From contig NC_084899.1 in the NCBI RefSeq assembly GCF_958979055.1, forward strand, positions 6,421,001 to 6,485,000: a DNA stretch of 64,000 bases. The letters are read 5' to 3'. The first letter of the stretch is position 1. Each line of letters begins with the position of its first letter. Source of the stretch: Alnus glutinosa. Lineage: Eukaryota > Streptophyta > Magnoliopsida > Fagales > Betulaceae. Shown here piece by piece: positions 12,774-23,278 of this stretch. The notes under the pieces are model-generated. The model did not search any database and was not told the origin of the DNA. It was given only the letters and a program-made list of their open reading frames with translations. Position numbers and translations under genes: made by a program.

Positions 12774-13000
12774 TGAAAAAACTTCATTTATAACTTCTGA
12801 TCTTTTATCACTTTCGTAATTAAGTACTCAAACTTTAAAAAGTGTTTATCTTTCAATTTTTTTTTTTTTTTAATTTCAACATTCCGTTAGAATTTTCCGT
12901 TAAATTCTATTAAAATTTTCAAAATACATTTAAATTTAATACTTTTTATAATGTAAACCTTTTAAAATTAAGTTTTTTACCCCCTAATTTTTTATTTTAT
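12774..13000 (+). mobile_element. Solo half of the GGAAAAACTTCA-type MITE
   Basis: Matches the left arm of the complete element at 13244-13734: AAAAACTTCATTTATAACTTCTGATC, then ACTTTAAAAAGTG, then CCGTTAGAATTTTCCGTTAA. No right arm follows, so this copy is partial. Confidence 0.65.
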
Positions 13001-13243
13001 TTTATTTTTAAATTAAATGGAGAATGTCGTAAACAAGGCAAAATCACCGGAGCCATCTATATAATATAGAATTTAATGGCAAGGAATATTCGCACTACCG
13101 GCTCCCCGAGGTTTTGTTAATGTACTAATAATAATTAATAAGAGCTTGGAAAAGGCATGACCACATAAAAAATAAAAAAAATAAAAAAAATAAAAAATAA
13201 AAAATAAAAAATAAAAAATAAATGAGGTCATTTGCTTAAAATA

Positions 13244-13734
13244 ATTTTTGGAAAAACTTCACTTATAATACATAATCTTTTATCATTTTTAAAAAATGGT
13301 ATTCAAACTTTAAAAAGTGTCAATTTCGGGTATTCATTGTTTAATTTTTTTTTGAATTTAACCATCCGTTAGAATTTTCCGTTAAATCCGATCGAAATTC
13401 TCAAAATATCCCTATGTATTTTTTTTTTTTTAAAAAAAATTATAATTTTTTTCAAAGATTTGATTTAGACATAGGTATTTTTGTAAATTTCATTAAATTC
13501 TGACAAACACCTAAATCCTAACAATTTTCTTTTTCTTTTTCTTTTTTTCCTAAAAAAAGAGGAGTATTTTGAAAATTTTGACAAGATTTAACAAAAAATT
13601 CTAACAGAAGATTGAAATTGAAAAAAGTAAAAATAAAATATGAATACTTTAAATTAACACTTTTTAAAAGTTTGGGTACCTTTTTTCAAAACTGGTGAAA
13701 AATCATGGATTATCAGTAAAGTTCTCCCATAATT
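13244..13734. mobile_element. MITE with long terminal inverted repeats, about 490 bp
   Basis: The left arm (about 13244-13410) and the right arm (about 13550-13734) are diverged reverse complements. Examples are AAAAACTTCACTTATAATAC against GTATTATCAGTAAAGTTCTCC-like sequence, and CCGTTAGAATTTTCCGTTAA against its complement. No coding content. An AAAAAT tandem tract (13167-13222) sits just to the left. A third member lies at about 38350-38775 in a glyoxalase gene intron. Confidence 0.75.
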
Positions 13735-13824
13735 TCACTTGGAGACTGTAGCTTATTATAGATCAGGATAGCCTGCATATCCTTTATTTTTTTTCCTAGT
13801 AGAAAGGAGTGTGGCCGACAATTT

Positions 13825-14140
13825 GTTACACGATTCACGAATCCAACACTAAATTAGCGAGTTAAGATTGAGAAGTATGACCCGTTTAATTCAATGGGTT
13901 CGGTTAGGGTTGACCTATATATTCTTATATCCTTGCTTCACATAACTCGAACCCGATATGCAACATAACAGCCAAAAAAAAATTTCACGATCAATAAATC
14001 CAATACAAAATTAGCGGATAAGAGTTGAAGAGTCTGACCCATTTAATTAAATAAGTCGGGTTATGATTAACCTATATAATCTTATACTCATACTTCAATA
14101 CAACCCAAATCCAATACGTCAGTACGAATTATGCAACAAC
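13825..14140 (+). repeat. Two tandem copies of the GACCCGTTTAATTAAAT dispersed repeat
   Basis: Two head-to-tail units of about 150 bp (13825-13975 and 13985-14140). Each has CACGAATCCAACACTAAATTA-like sequence, GACCCRTTTAATT, GACCTATATAnTCTTATA and CGAACCCGATA-like sequence. They lie just downstream of the dynein light chain stop codon on the opposite strand. Confidence 0.75.
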
Positions 14141-14351
14141 ACATCCAAAAAATGTGACGGGAACCAAAACTAGTTAAAATAATTATGTTACACAATATTA
14201 CAATGCCCTTTATATATATATATATTCAGACCTATGATCAATACAAGAAAGGATCAAATTGAAGTATCAAATACAAAGCGAGAGCTTGTAAAAGGCATCA
14301 TAGTACTCGCATGAATTAGTGTTGGATATATATATATATATATAATATTAC

Positions 14352-16427
14352 TCAATCCAAAGCCTTTTGGATCTTCGTTTTAAATAACAAAATGCATAGC
14401 TTTTCCATTGAAAAGTAAAGGAAACAACCTGTTGAGTGGGTAACGAAGGACCCGAAACTTGAGCCCACGATGCAATGCCAGGCCGGCCCATAGACTCGAT
14501 CAAACTCCTGTGCCCCATAAAAAACGTTCAAAATTAGCCATCGAATCCACATATAAAGGAAAAAAAAATAATAAAGACTGATTTTCACTGTCACATCATC
14601 TCAATTATATAATGATCATTAATAGTTTACTAAATAACGATCTTTCCTTAATATTGTTATAAGAGAAATGCCAGATTTTTCAAATTTTTCTTCCAAAATT
14701 TATTTCTTAAATGACGGGTCACAATCCTATAGAATCAATTATTCGATTGTATGAGATTGTGACACATCATTCGAAAACAAATTTTTTTTCAAAAAAAAAA
14801 AAAGGAAAAAAAAAAGTGTAGCACTCTTCTTGTTATAAATCGTAGTATAGATGTGCTTAGACCGAGATTATAGTAGTAATTTAGTGCATGATTAGCTCAA
14901 TAAGTTTATTTTCTTCATCATACACATGGGGTGTTGAACTCTTTATCCAATTGAATATCTAATAATTATCTGGACAACCTAGCTAGATGTGGAGCATGGT
15001 CTAGATTAAATGGTCCTGAATTTAAAAAGTCTTTTAATGGTTTCTATCGTGAGATCTTGTGAATGGGACTGTTCATGAGTGGGCACACCTAGAGAGAGAA
15101 AGCTAGAGAGAGAGATATTATTCCATGTTCCCCCTATTTCCATAGACGAGCCAAAAAGGTGTTGAGAAAAAGAGATGAAAAGGAAAATTCTAATTCATGG
15201 ATCATCTAGGGGTAGGGGTAGAGCTAACTATTACAATTTTGGGGTTAAATTTAAAAAAATAAAAATAAAAATTGGAGAGGCAAAACAGAATTAGGAGTAA
15301 AATTTTAATTTTTTAATTTTTTTTTTGAAAAAACCTTAGGGCTTGGGGGCAGGCCTCCCAAAGCCTCAAGCAGTTCCGCTCCTGTATATGGGGTTCCGTC
15401 GACGGACATCAATCATCCAACAATGAAAATATCAAAATAAACAACTCCAACAAGTTAAATAATCGATCACAAGACACATTTTTGGCTTGGCATCATTAGC
15501 CCTCTTTCTATGTCACTTTTGAAGAAGACCACGATAATTTGGAGCTTATTTTGGACACAATGCTTGCTAGTAAATCTTACAATTTTTTTATACAGCTCGC
15601 AAATTCAATATGAATTCAACATAAAATTAGTGGGTTAGAGTTGATGGATTTGACATGTTAAATTAATTAAATAGATAGAGTTAGAATTAATTTATTTTGT
15701 CCTATGCCCATGTCTCGATACAACTCGAACTTGACATTTAAAGCTAACAATTTTTTATACTCACAAACTCAATACAAAATTAGTGGATTAAGGTCGGATT
15801 AGCTAAATTTTACTTATATAATCTTATATCGATGCCTTGACAGGCGAAAACGAATTGCCACCTCTCCTTCGTATAACAATTTAATACCTTGTTTTGTTTA
15901 TTGGGAGGGAATTCCGGCCAACGATCGAGTGTTGAAGTTGCATGAGTAATGAATTTCTTAAGAACAACTTTCAGAGAAGTATCAATGAATCAATGAATGA
16001 AATCTTTGAAGCATACCTTCTTTACGTTGAAGGCCATGTGTTTGGAGCTAAACTTGTCCAAGCTGTCATAAGTACGCCTTGCGCATCGGAAGGCATGCAC
16101 TTGCATGAATCCAGGCATGTCGGAGACAAGCACCTTCACTTGAAGAAATGTCGCCACCGATGCCAAATTCGTTTCCACATGGGAAACCGATTTCCTTGCC
16201 TCAACCAATTCTCCCTTAACTCCTCCATCCTCCGCCACTCTCCGGCCACCTCGCTCAATTTCCTTGCACGTTTTCGATTTCCTCAACAACCAACTTCGTT
16301 GAACGGATCTTTTGTCCACCGCATGTACAGCCGGCAGCTCAGGCACCGGCTGCCTTATATGATTTCCAGCGGTCGACTTGTAAATGGACATGAATCCTTT
16401 CTTTTGCTTCTCATGGGTGGCAGCCAT
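14352..16427 (-). CDS. Dynein light chain, LC8 type, plant N-terminally extended form
   Basis: Two exons on the minus strand, 16427-16017 and 14507-14352, giving 188 aa. The donor is AAG/GTATGC, the acceptor CACAG/GAG, phase 0. The C-terminal half (about residues 95-188) is an LC8 domain: [20 protein letters not shown], then [31 protein letters not shown] and a final LLFKTK strand. The WHCIVG...FGSFVTH block is the family signature and lines the peptide-binding groove. The N-terminal extension (about 90 aa, basic, [10 protein letters not shown] start) is typical of a plant subclass. Plants lack axonemal dynein in seed-plant lineages, so LC8 proteins act there as dimeric binding hubs. An in-frame ATG at 16493 would add 22 residues, several of them encoded by an AT repeat, so 16427 is preferred. 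The 1.5-kb intron holds a Mutator-type MITE and three other repeats. Confidence 0.87.
14663..14829. mobile_element. Mutator-type MITE, 167 bp, GAGAAATG terminus
   Basis: It starts GAGAAATGCC and ends in GCACTCTTC, with inverted internal arms (GGGTCACAATCCTATAGAAT mirrored by GATTGTATGAGATTGTGACAC-like sequence). It is bracketed by a perfect 9-bp duplication TTGTTATAA (14654-14662 and 14830-14838). A 9-bp duplication is diagnostic of the Mutator superfamily. It lies in the dynein light chain intron. Confidence 0.85.
15203..15388 (-). repeat. Dispersed repeat, GGAGCTACATGAGGCTTGGGGG family
   Basis: Reverse-strand copy of a unit also present at 20094-20275 and 60948-61093. Its hallmarks are a G/C-rich block resembling GGCTTTGGGAGGCCTGCCCCC, then an A/T tract, then AAATTTAACCCC and a GTTAGCTC end. 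Unclassified. It may be a fragment of a larger element. Confidence 0.65.
15590..15865 (+). repeat. Two copies of the GACCCGTTTAATTAAAT dispersed repeat
   Basis: Diverged units at 15590-15745 and 15750-15865. Both have the AAATTAGTGG core and a TCTTATA / GATACAACTCGAAC or CTTGACA section. The second ends AACGAATTGCCACC, like the copy at 12335. Lies within the dynein light chain intron. Confidence 0.6.
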
Positions 16428-16905
16428 TGCTTGCTGTTGGTCATAAGGTACAAAATGTATATATATATATATAATGCTTGGAATCATGACCACAAGGAAG
16501 ACCCATTAAACTAATGTTGATTAGGAAGTGGGAAAAGATAAAGAAAAGAAGTGAACCATGTGTAATTGGCTATAGCCATGGATAATAAAAGGTGGTCCTT
16601 TGCTATATGACAGATTTGATATATATGGTTGTTGCTTCAAATTAATAATGCTTCTTGTGATTGGAGACTGATCGATGATTATTTGCCTTTGGGGCATATT
16701 TGTCTCCAATGGTTTGTTTCTGGACAGCCAGCACACAAGGACCCCTACCATCCACAGTCTATTTTTTTGTGGTACCAAACAAAAGGATCATTATCATTAT
16801 CTTATCATTATATAGACGACAGAGAGAATTGACTAGGAGGAAATGTTTTGCCAACCAATCAAAACTTGCAAAAATCAGATGAATTATGTTTGTTTCAGAA
16901 GACAG

Positions 16906-16936
<31 letters not shown>

Positions 16937-17393
16937 GTCTCTTCCCTAGTAAGTGTACTTCAGCGTCTAACACTAAATTATCCGAAAATCGCTGCCTTTT
17001 TTTCTCTCCGCTTCTGCTATAATTTTTCTAATATTTTTATACCATTACAATATTCTACATTTACCATCTTCTGTTGCCCTCAGTTACCATGCCATGCATA
17101 CAAATTTGTTTCACTAATTACGTTCAAGAAAAGTCTTTCAGCATTATATTAGTAAATGTTTAGCACCACCTTGAAGCTATAGCTAGCTTCAACATGTGCA
17201 ATCTTTCTCTTGACTTGGGTAATTTATTTTAATGACTTGGGGGGGGGGGGGGGGGGTGCATGTTGTCGGCAGCAAGGACCCATATTTGTATGGCCTAGAA
17301 AAATAAAGAAATCCACATATGTATGGTCCTCATTTACAAGTATATATTGGCGCTGTAGCAAAAAATTCACAAAAAAGCTCTACATCTGGCTAT
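16428..17393. other. Upstream region of dynein light chain gene; no other gene
   Basis: Includes an AT repeat in the presumed 5' leader (16458-16473), another AT tract at 16915-16937 and a run of 18 G at 17239-17256. The G run is unusual in such AT-rich DNA. No coding support on either strand. Confidence 0.55.
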
Positions 17394-17581
17394 CTAATGG
17401 TCCGTTTGGGTGTTGAATCCGAATATTATTCGAATTCACTGCGAGAATTACGAGGTTTGACTTTGTGAGATAAAATTTGAAAAAATTTGAAAATTTTTGA
17501 AAAAGTTGAATAAAATATAATTTATTTTTGAAAAAAGTTGAATATTATTCTGAATATTATTCAAAACAAACACACCATTAG
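17394..17581. mobile_element. MITE, 188 bp, CTAATGGTCCGTTTGG / CTAATGGTGTGTTTG ends
   Basis: The termini are inverted: CTAATGGTCCGTTTGGGTG on the left and the complement of CTAATGGTGTGTTTG on the right. The inner arms carry GAATATTATTC on both sides. The GGTCCGTTTGG-like end resembles Tourist/PIF-Harbinger MITEs, but no clean 3-bp duplication can be assigned because the flanks are AT-rich. Confidence 0.7.
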
Positions 17582-20093
17582 CTAAGGATTTGCTAAGCTG
17601 CTGTATAGTGCTCAGCAAATTAGCACATCAATGCATAATTTATATTAATGAAAAATCAATCCGATTCTCTCTGTTCTTTAGGAATAGTGAAAATAAATAA
17701 ATAAAAGAACATTTTAAAGGGAATAGTAAAAGTGTCTAGCTAAAATGTGAAGCCGCATGCAGTTGATTTGAAAAAGTGGGTAGCTATAATAGAAAAAATG
17801 TGTTCTTTAACTAAATTTTAGCTAAACCGAATGTGAATACTCAATAATAGAAGTTCTTGCTCCTCTAATTGGGCTTGAAACTTGTATCAAGGATTTCGAC
17901 CATAATGTATGCTTGAATTTGAATGAGTTTTGAGCTTATGTTTTAGCAATGGTGTCATATAATTTGTGATTTATTTATTTATTTATTGGTTGAAATTTGT
18001 CAATTTGAATGAGTTAGATCCATTTCCAAATAAATGTGGCCTAAATAGTGGGGGTGGATCTGGTCTGTTTGTTAGAGTGCATGTAGACATTGATGGGTGA
18101 TTTTGTATTTTAGTTCCTCATTTCCCTGGAATAAACAAAGTGTTAGTTTCATGTGGTATATGGGCTTCGAAGCTTTCAGTGGCTTACCCCTTTTATAGGG
18201 TTTTTGTGGGCTAAAAGCTGAGCAACAAACCTTTCAATGAGACTGTCAATTGCTGATAATTGAAGCAATTAATTGATGAGAAGCCCCCATTCAATATTTT
18301 AATGATTTTTGTGGTAGTGCGTGCGCGCAAACAATATCTGCTTAATTTGTAATAGTAAGGGTAATGTCGGTTTCAGGTTGTGTTGAGGCATGAGTATAAT
18401 ACTATATAAATCAATCATGACTCGATCAATTTAATTAAACGGGTCAGACTCTTTAACCTAACTTGTAAATTTTGTGTTTAGTTCGTGTTGGATTCGTAAA
18501 TTCTGTAAAAAAATTATTTACCTTAATATGTATGCATGTTTGGTGTAGGCGCGTACATGTGTGCGAACGTGTCTGTGTGCCTGTTAGTTTGTTTGTGTGT
18601 GAGAGTGAGAGTGAGCGAGAGAAAGAAAGAGATTATCGGAATAAGAATTAGGTCTTACAACAGTTTAATTAGTTAATCTCACTATCTATCTAAGTTTTAG
18701 TTAGAAAAGGGGAATCAAATTAGTCATAGAAAGAAAAAGGGAAAGATGAAAGGCATAAATATTGGATAGGAAGAAAATGTAGTTTCACTATCATCTGCTC
18801 ATAAGAGGGAATCATGATGGTAAATGAATGCAAATTATGCCATTCTCATACCTTCAGGGGAATAAAAACAAAAGTGAAAAGTACATACAACCTCCTCTCT
18901 AGTTATCATGCAATTTGTAATGTTTTTCTCGAATTTTCAATTGCAGCAATGTCCCCGTCCCGGCCCCCCAAACTACAGTTGGGTTGCAATGTACCTATTC
19001 CATACAAAAAATGAAAGAAAAAAAAAATGCATTTGGTAAAAAATTCAGAAAAAAAAAAAAAAACCAATAAAAAATTATGAGCTCGTTTGTTTTGATTTTT
19101 AGAATGTGATTTTTGTTTTTTGGTTATGATGTTTTGTGCGCTAAGTTTGTTAATGGTTTTGTTTTTTTATTAAAAGAAAAATCAAGAAAAGGATTAGCAA
19201 ATGAGCCCTAATTTTTTAATTTTTTTTTTTTATTATTTCTTTGCATTTCATGAAGAAGAAAAAAAAAAAGATTTTTCCCATTGTTTTTATTTTCTTAAAA
19301 AAAAAAATTAGCAAGGGTATTTATGTCATTTTCTTGTATGGCTTGTAACTTAATTTGGGAAAACATTGCTGCAATTGAAAGTTTAGAAAAACATTACAAA
19401 TTGGATAATTTAATAATTTGAGAGGGTTATTTCCCCAAAACAAAAACTTTGGCTGTCCTAGTCAATGGTCTACAAGAAAGATAAACATAAAGAAATGCAC
19501 ACTCAAGTTTTGTAAAATATATGCTCCTATTTTTGTTGAAAGAAATGAAAACTTAGTGGAAATCTATGTAAATAATTTAACCTAATTATTATTGCTCCGT
19601 TTTATTATGTGACCAACCATTTCATCTTGTTCCTGTCATTCATGTATGCAGTTATGCGTTAGCCAGGGTGCTTGAAAGGTTTGAACCAACCATGAGCCAT
19701 GGTCCATTAAAGTTTGGGCCTTATGGCCATGGGAGAAGTGTTCACTCATTGACTTGTCAGTAAAAATCACTATTAAATTGTGGGTTATCATTATTAGATT
19801 TAGGATCCAATTGTGATTTTCACTGTCACATCAAAAAGTGTGCGCTTGAGAGTATGGAAACAAGAGTGTGACACCGAGCAGAACTTTGATTGTTCTGACG
19901 GCATATGATAACAACAGAAACTAAAAATTAAAAACTAAAAAGAAAAAAATAACGAATTGATAAGAGAAATACCTTATTCGCCCAAAAGAAGCAAACATAG
20001 AATAATTCTAAAATATTGAAATTTTTATTGATATTTCAAAAGCGAATTGGAAAACAACATTGACTAGATAAATTTATATAGGCTAGGTTTTGA
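17582..20093. other. Intergenic, AT-rich; one dispersed repeat
   Basis: No gene model is supported. A GA/GT-rich stretch (18590-18640), A/T homopolymers around 19020-19320 and the dispersed repeat at 18365-18512 are the only structured parts. Confidence 0.6.
18365..18512 (-). repeat. Inverted copy of the GACCCGTTTAATTAAAT dispersed repeat
   Basis: On the minus strand it reads ACGAATCCAACACGAACTAA, then GAGTCTGACCCGTTTAATTAAA, then TATATAGTATTATACTCATGCC and CAACACAACC, which is closest to the 13.8-14.1 kb units. Confidence 0.7.
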
Positions 20094-20275
20094 GCAGAGA
20101 TAGAGCTACATGGTAGCTTGGGGGCGTGGCGCCTCCCAAGCCACCATGTTTTTCCCAAATTCTTTTAAAATATTGTTATAATTTTTTTAGTTTTTTTGTT
20201 TTGCCCCACTAAATTTGTTATTTTTTAATTTTGCCCCTATAAATTTCAAATGCTAGCTCAACCCTGGTTTTGAGT
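20094..20275 (+). repeat. Dispersed repeat, GAGCTACATGGTAGCTTGGGGG copy
   Basis: Same family as 15203-15388 and 60948-61093: a G/C block (TTGGGGGCGTGGCGCCTCCC), an AT tract, then TTTTGCCCC repeats and a GCTAGCTCAACCC end. No coding content. Confidence 0.65.
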
Positions 20276-20590
20276 ATTCTTCAAACAAAATACTTGTAGA
20301 AAAAAAAAAAAAAAAAATACACAAATGTCCTTAAACTTGGAGACAATAAAATTCTTGTAGACAAATAAACTTTCTTCAAATATTATGCTAGATTCTTCCC
20401 GTTCTTGTGCTGCTCTTATTCTAAGATATTATTCAAATACTAAGTCTGATTCTCTAAAACAGAGTATGTGTAACATTTTTCACCCGACAAAGCTTCCCTT
20501 CAAGCTCAAGTAAAGAATATAGGGTGGACAGGAGGAAGCAGTTCTTTTCTAGACTTTAGTCCTAGCCTACTAGGCTACTAGGATGCTTCC

Positions 20591-20868
20591 TTAATTATAA
20601 CTGTAGGCCATAAAATTACCTTCCCTTCTTGTTTTCTCCAATTTATCCTCTTCAGCTCTTCTTTCTTTCTTCATAAGAATAATGAGAAAAGAGCAGAAAT
20701 GGGGGGGTCCTTGCAGCCCAAAAACATTCTGCTCAACTTCTGGCTTGGTGTTTTGGACTGAAGGGAGCTCCCACTTCTCCTTTCCTCCACTCATCTTCTC
20801 AGCTTCGAAGAATTGTTGGTGGTATCGATCTCTATCATTACCAAATGTGTGAGCTCTTCAAGGAACTT
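20591..20868. other. Exon-like segment of unknown gene, strand unresolved
   Basis: Open on both strands. On plus, a good acceptor (TCCTTGCAG at about 20711-20719) and a GTGAGT donor (about 20869) flank an open stretch that includes GGIDLYHYQMCELFKELF. On minus, an ATG at 20794 opens 67 codons (MSGGKEKWELPSVQNTKPEV...), and the frame stays open upstream of that ATG, followed by a possible GTAATT donor. I recognise neither product. It ends about 70 bp from the left end of the Mutator-like element and could be a degraded gene that the element landed beside. Confidence 0.25.
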
Positions 20869-21090
20869 TTTTGTGAGTACAGCTTTTATTTTGGTTAGAT
20901 TTAGATCTATAGAAATCTCTAATGCTATGTGATATATTAGAGAAATGATTCTCGTACACAAAACTTACAACAACGATACAACAGGCTTACGTGGAAAGTG
21001 ATTTTTTATTATTTTTGTTTTTTCTTTTCTTTTCTTTTGGGTTTGAAAACTGGTTGGAGGGGATTGAAATTTTCATTTCCCCTCCAACGC

Positions 21091-21092
<2 letters not shown>

Positions 21093-21179
<87 letters not shown>
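21093..21179. repeat. (CT)n microsatellite, about 87 bp
   Basis: Perfect CT run at the inner edge of the left terminal inverted repeat. A shorter GA tract occupies the mirrored position near the right end (about 26838-26850), so the tract probably belongs to the ancestral inverted repeat. Confidence 0.95.
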
Positions 21180-21183
<4 letters not shown>

Positions 21184-21420
21184 TACCGTTGCTGCCGCTG
21201 GTCTTCCCCTTCCCGGCGCCGCTTCACTGGCGGTCGGTCTCCTCCGTCCGAAACCGCCGCTGGTCTCCCGCTCGCTCGCTCACTCACCGGTCGTGACCGA
21301 CCCTCTCGGCGGTCGGCTTCTATCTTGGTGGTCGGCCACCCTCCACCGGGCCATCCTTCACCGGCGTTCTGTTTCCGGCGGATTTGGCGGCCGGATCTGT
21401 ATCCGTCGACGCTAAAAAAG
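21180..21420 (+). other. GC-rich leader-like block of the Pack-MULE
   Basis: Strongly GC-rich (CCGGCG, GGTCGG motifs) in an AT-rich neighbourhood, ending at a possible donor AAAAAAG/GTACTC (21420/21421). Several frames are open because of composition, and none resembles a known protein. GC-rich sequence just inside the terminal repeat and reading inward is characteristic of plant Pack-MULE 5' ends. I interpret it as an untranslated or chimeric first exon. Confidence 0.4.
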
Positions 21421-22488
21421 GTACTCGTTGTCACTGGCAGATCTCCCACTTTGCCTTTGTGGGCTGTGAGTTTCTATCAATATTACTATTTTTTAGTTTT
21501 ATCTTCTCTATTGAATTTTTTGTTCATTTGTTGATCATCGAGTTTGGCTGTTTTGCTATTGTGGGGTTGTCTTGTTTTTGATTCATTATAAGTTTGATGA
21601 CCTTTCAACTCTTTCACTTCTTTTTATATCTCCTTTGCTGGAGCTTATTCGCTTGCGTGATTGGGACAGAGAGAAAAAATAAATAAGGATTTATCAATGA
21701 AAATTATTATCAATAGGAGGTGGTGTTGGAAATAGATGTTGTTTCTAGTTTCAAAAGCCTTTTTGAAATGAAACTTTAGAATCTCTTTTAGTATAGTTTG
21801 TATCTTTGATTGAAAGAACAATTGCAATGTAAGCATCTTAAGCAGACTAAACTAGTATCAGCCATATTTCTCCGGACTAACCAAAATACCTTTTGTGCTA
21901 CAGGAATAGCCACTCCAATACTCCATCAATGAAATATTGATTCTTTCTTTCTCTTATTCTTTACAAAAAAAAAAAAAAAAAAAAAAAAACTCTGAAAAAT
22001 AATATTTAAATAAAACAGAGAGTAGAATAGATAATTGTTGGAGTGTGTATAGAAAAACATTTTCTAACATAGAAATTTGTATTTTTTCACTTGGTATTTT
22101 AGCTATTGGAGATGCTCTTAACATGTTCTCAATCTTTGATTTCTGTTTGTGGTAGTCCATTTATATCCCTGTTTTTTTTTTTTTTTTTTCCTTTTTGTTT
22201 TGTTTTGTCTCAGTTTACTAACTTAGAATGCAAGAAATCAAATTGCAATGAGCTAGAAGATTACCATTTCTTTTTATGCCGTGTTTTTACCCTTTTTTGA
22301 TCTCATCTTTTCTATTTAGCTCTTGACTTTCTTTTGTATTGATGTTTTAAGGCACTGAGTTAATAGTGAAGAAAGTTTAAAGCGTTTAGCTAATAGTTTT
22401 GCGGAAACTTTTATCTAATTCTGATTTATCTGCAATCAATCAACTAGTTGTTCCGTTGAATTCTTTATTTGTATACTATTGCTTGCAG

Positions 22489-22582
22489 GACAACAGTTGC
22501 ATGTTGCCTCCTAGATGCTTCAATCAAATCTAGATTTCTAAAATTGTCAACAGATCATCTTGCTTTAATAGTTGTTTTCATG
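22489..22582 (+). pseudogene. Exon-like fragment in Pack-MULE, origin unknown
   Basis: 94 nt between a strong acceptor (TTGCAG) and donor CATG/GTAAAT, open in one frame: TTVACCLLDASIKSRFLKLS, then TDHLALIVVFM. The other two frames stop early. I do not recognise the parent gene. Its conserved splice sites suggest a captured exon with parts of its introns. Confidence 0.4.
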
Positions 22583-23123
22583 GTAAATATTAAACTTTTT
22601 TTTTTGATAAGTAAACAGTTCGATAACTTCTGCAATGACTGTTCTTGTTCTAGTATTTCTCTCTTAAAGGTAGGTACTGCTTCTTGCAAGTTTGTGATTT
22701 TTTGTTGGTAAATACATATACAATGACCATTGATGAGGATTGGGATGCTTTATAATTATGGCTTAATTATTTGGCTATGTATCTCGACTTGAAAATTTTT
22801 ATGGTGGATCTTCATGAAATTGCTTTATTTTTATGGTTGCAGTTGGTCCAGCAATGATATTCATGTGTGAGCAGTAAATATTAAGTAGTAATCTGACCAT
22901 ACAATGGTGATTGTTGAGAGTATTTATCCAAGTTAATTTTTTTTTTTGTAGCTAATAGCCTTTGCGCATTTTACTTATCCAAGTTAATTTTGTTGTTGTT
23001 GCCCTTGCTCTTATCTTGAAGTTCCTTTTATTGATATCTTTATGGTTATTTTTCCTGTATTGTTAGGTTTTTTGCTACCACCAATGCAGCATCAATGTTT
23101 TTTACAATTTGAATGATTTTCAG

Positions 23124-23278
23124 GCTGCTGTTGAGGAAGGTATTGTAGTTGGTGGTGGATGCACCTTGCCGAAGGTGCTGCATCAAGATCCTGTCCCTTC
23201 AAGAAGTCCAGCAAATGAGCTTAGATGGAGACTTCGGAAGTGCTGTCCTTCCAAATCAAGTCTGCAGCAGCTCTGATG
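23124..23278 (+). pseudogene. Captured chloroplast chaperonin-60 beta exon start fused to unrelated sequence
   Basis: After an acceptor (GATTTTCAG) the first 15 codons read AAVEEGIVVGGGCTL. That is the conserved segment of the RuBisCO-subunit-binding protein beta (Cpn60-beta), where the GGGCTL spelling separates beta from the alpha (GGGAT) and mitochondrial (PGGG) forms. In the parent protein LRLASK would follow; here homology stops at about 23169 and continues in frame as PKVLHQDPVPSRSPANEL until a TGA at 23276-23278. The acceptor indicates capture of genomic DNA, with its intron, and not of a cDNA. It is a fragment: the ATPase core and most of the apical domain are missing, so no chaperonin function is expected. 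Confidence 0.75.

Noticed and set aside
15942-16514. 190-codon plus-strand open frame
   Set aside because: It lies antisense to exon 1 of the dynein light chain gene, whose minus-strand product is clearly conserved.
20991-21534. Long Ser/Leu-rich open frames
   Set aside because: They are produced by the CT microsatellite and by the GC-rich block. No homology is evident.
23124-23278. Genuine Cpn60-beta gene
   Set aside because: Only 15 codons match before the sequence becomes unrelated, and no other chaperonin exons are nearby. It is a captured fragment.
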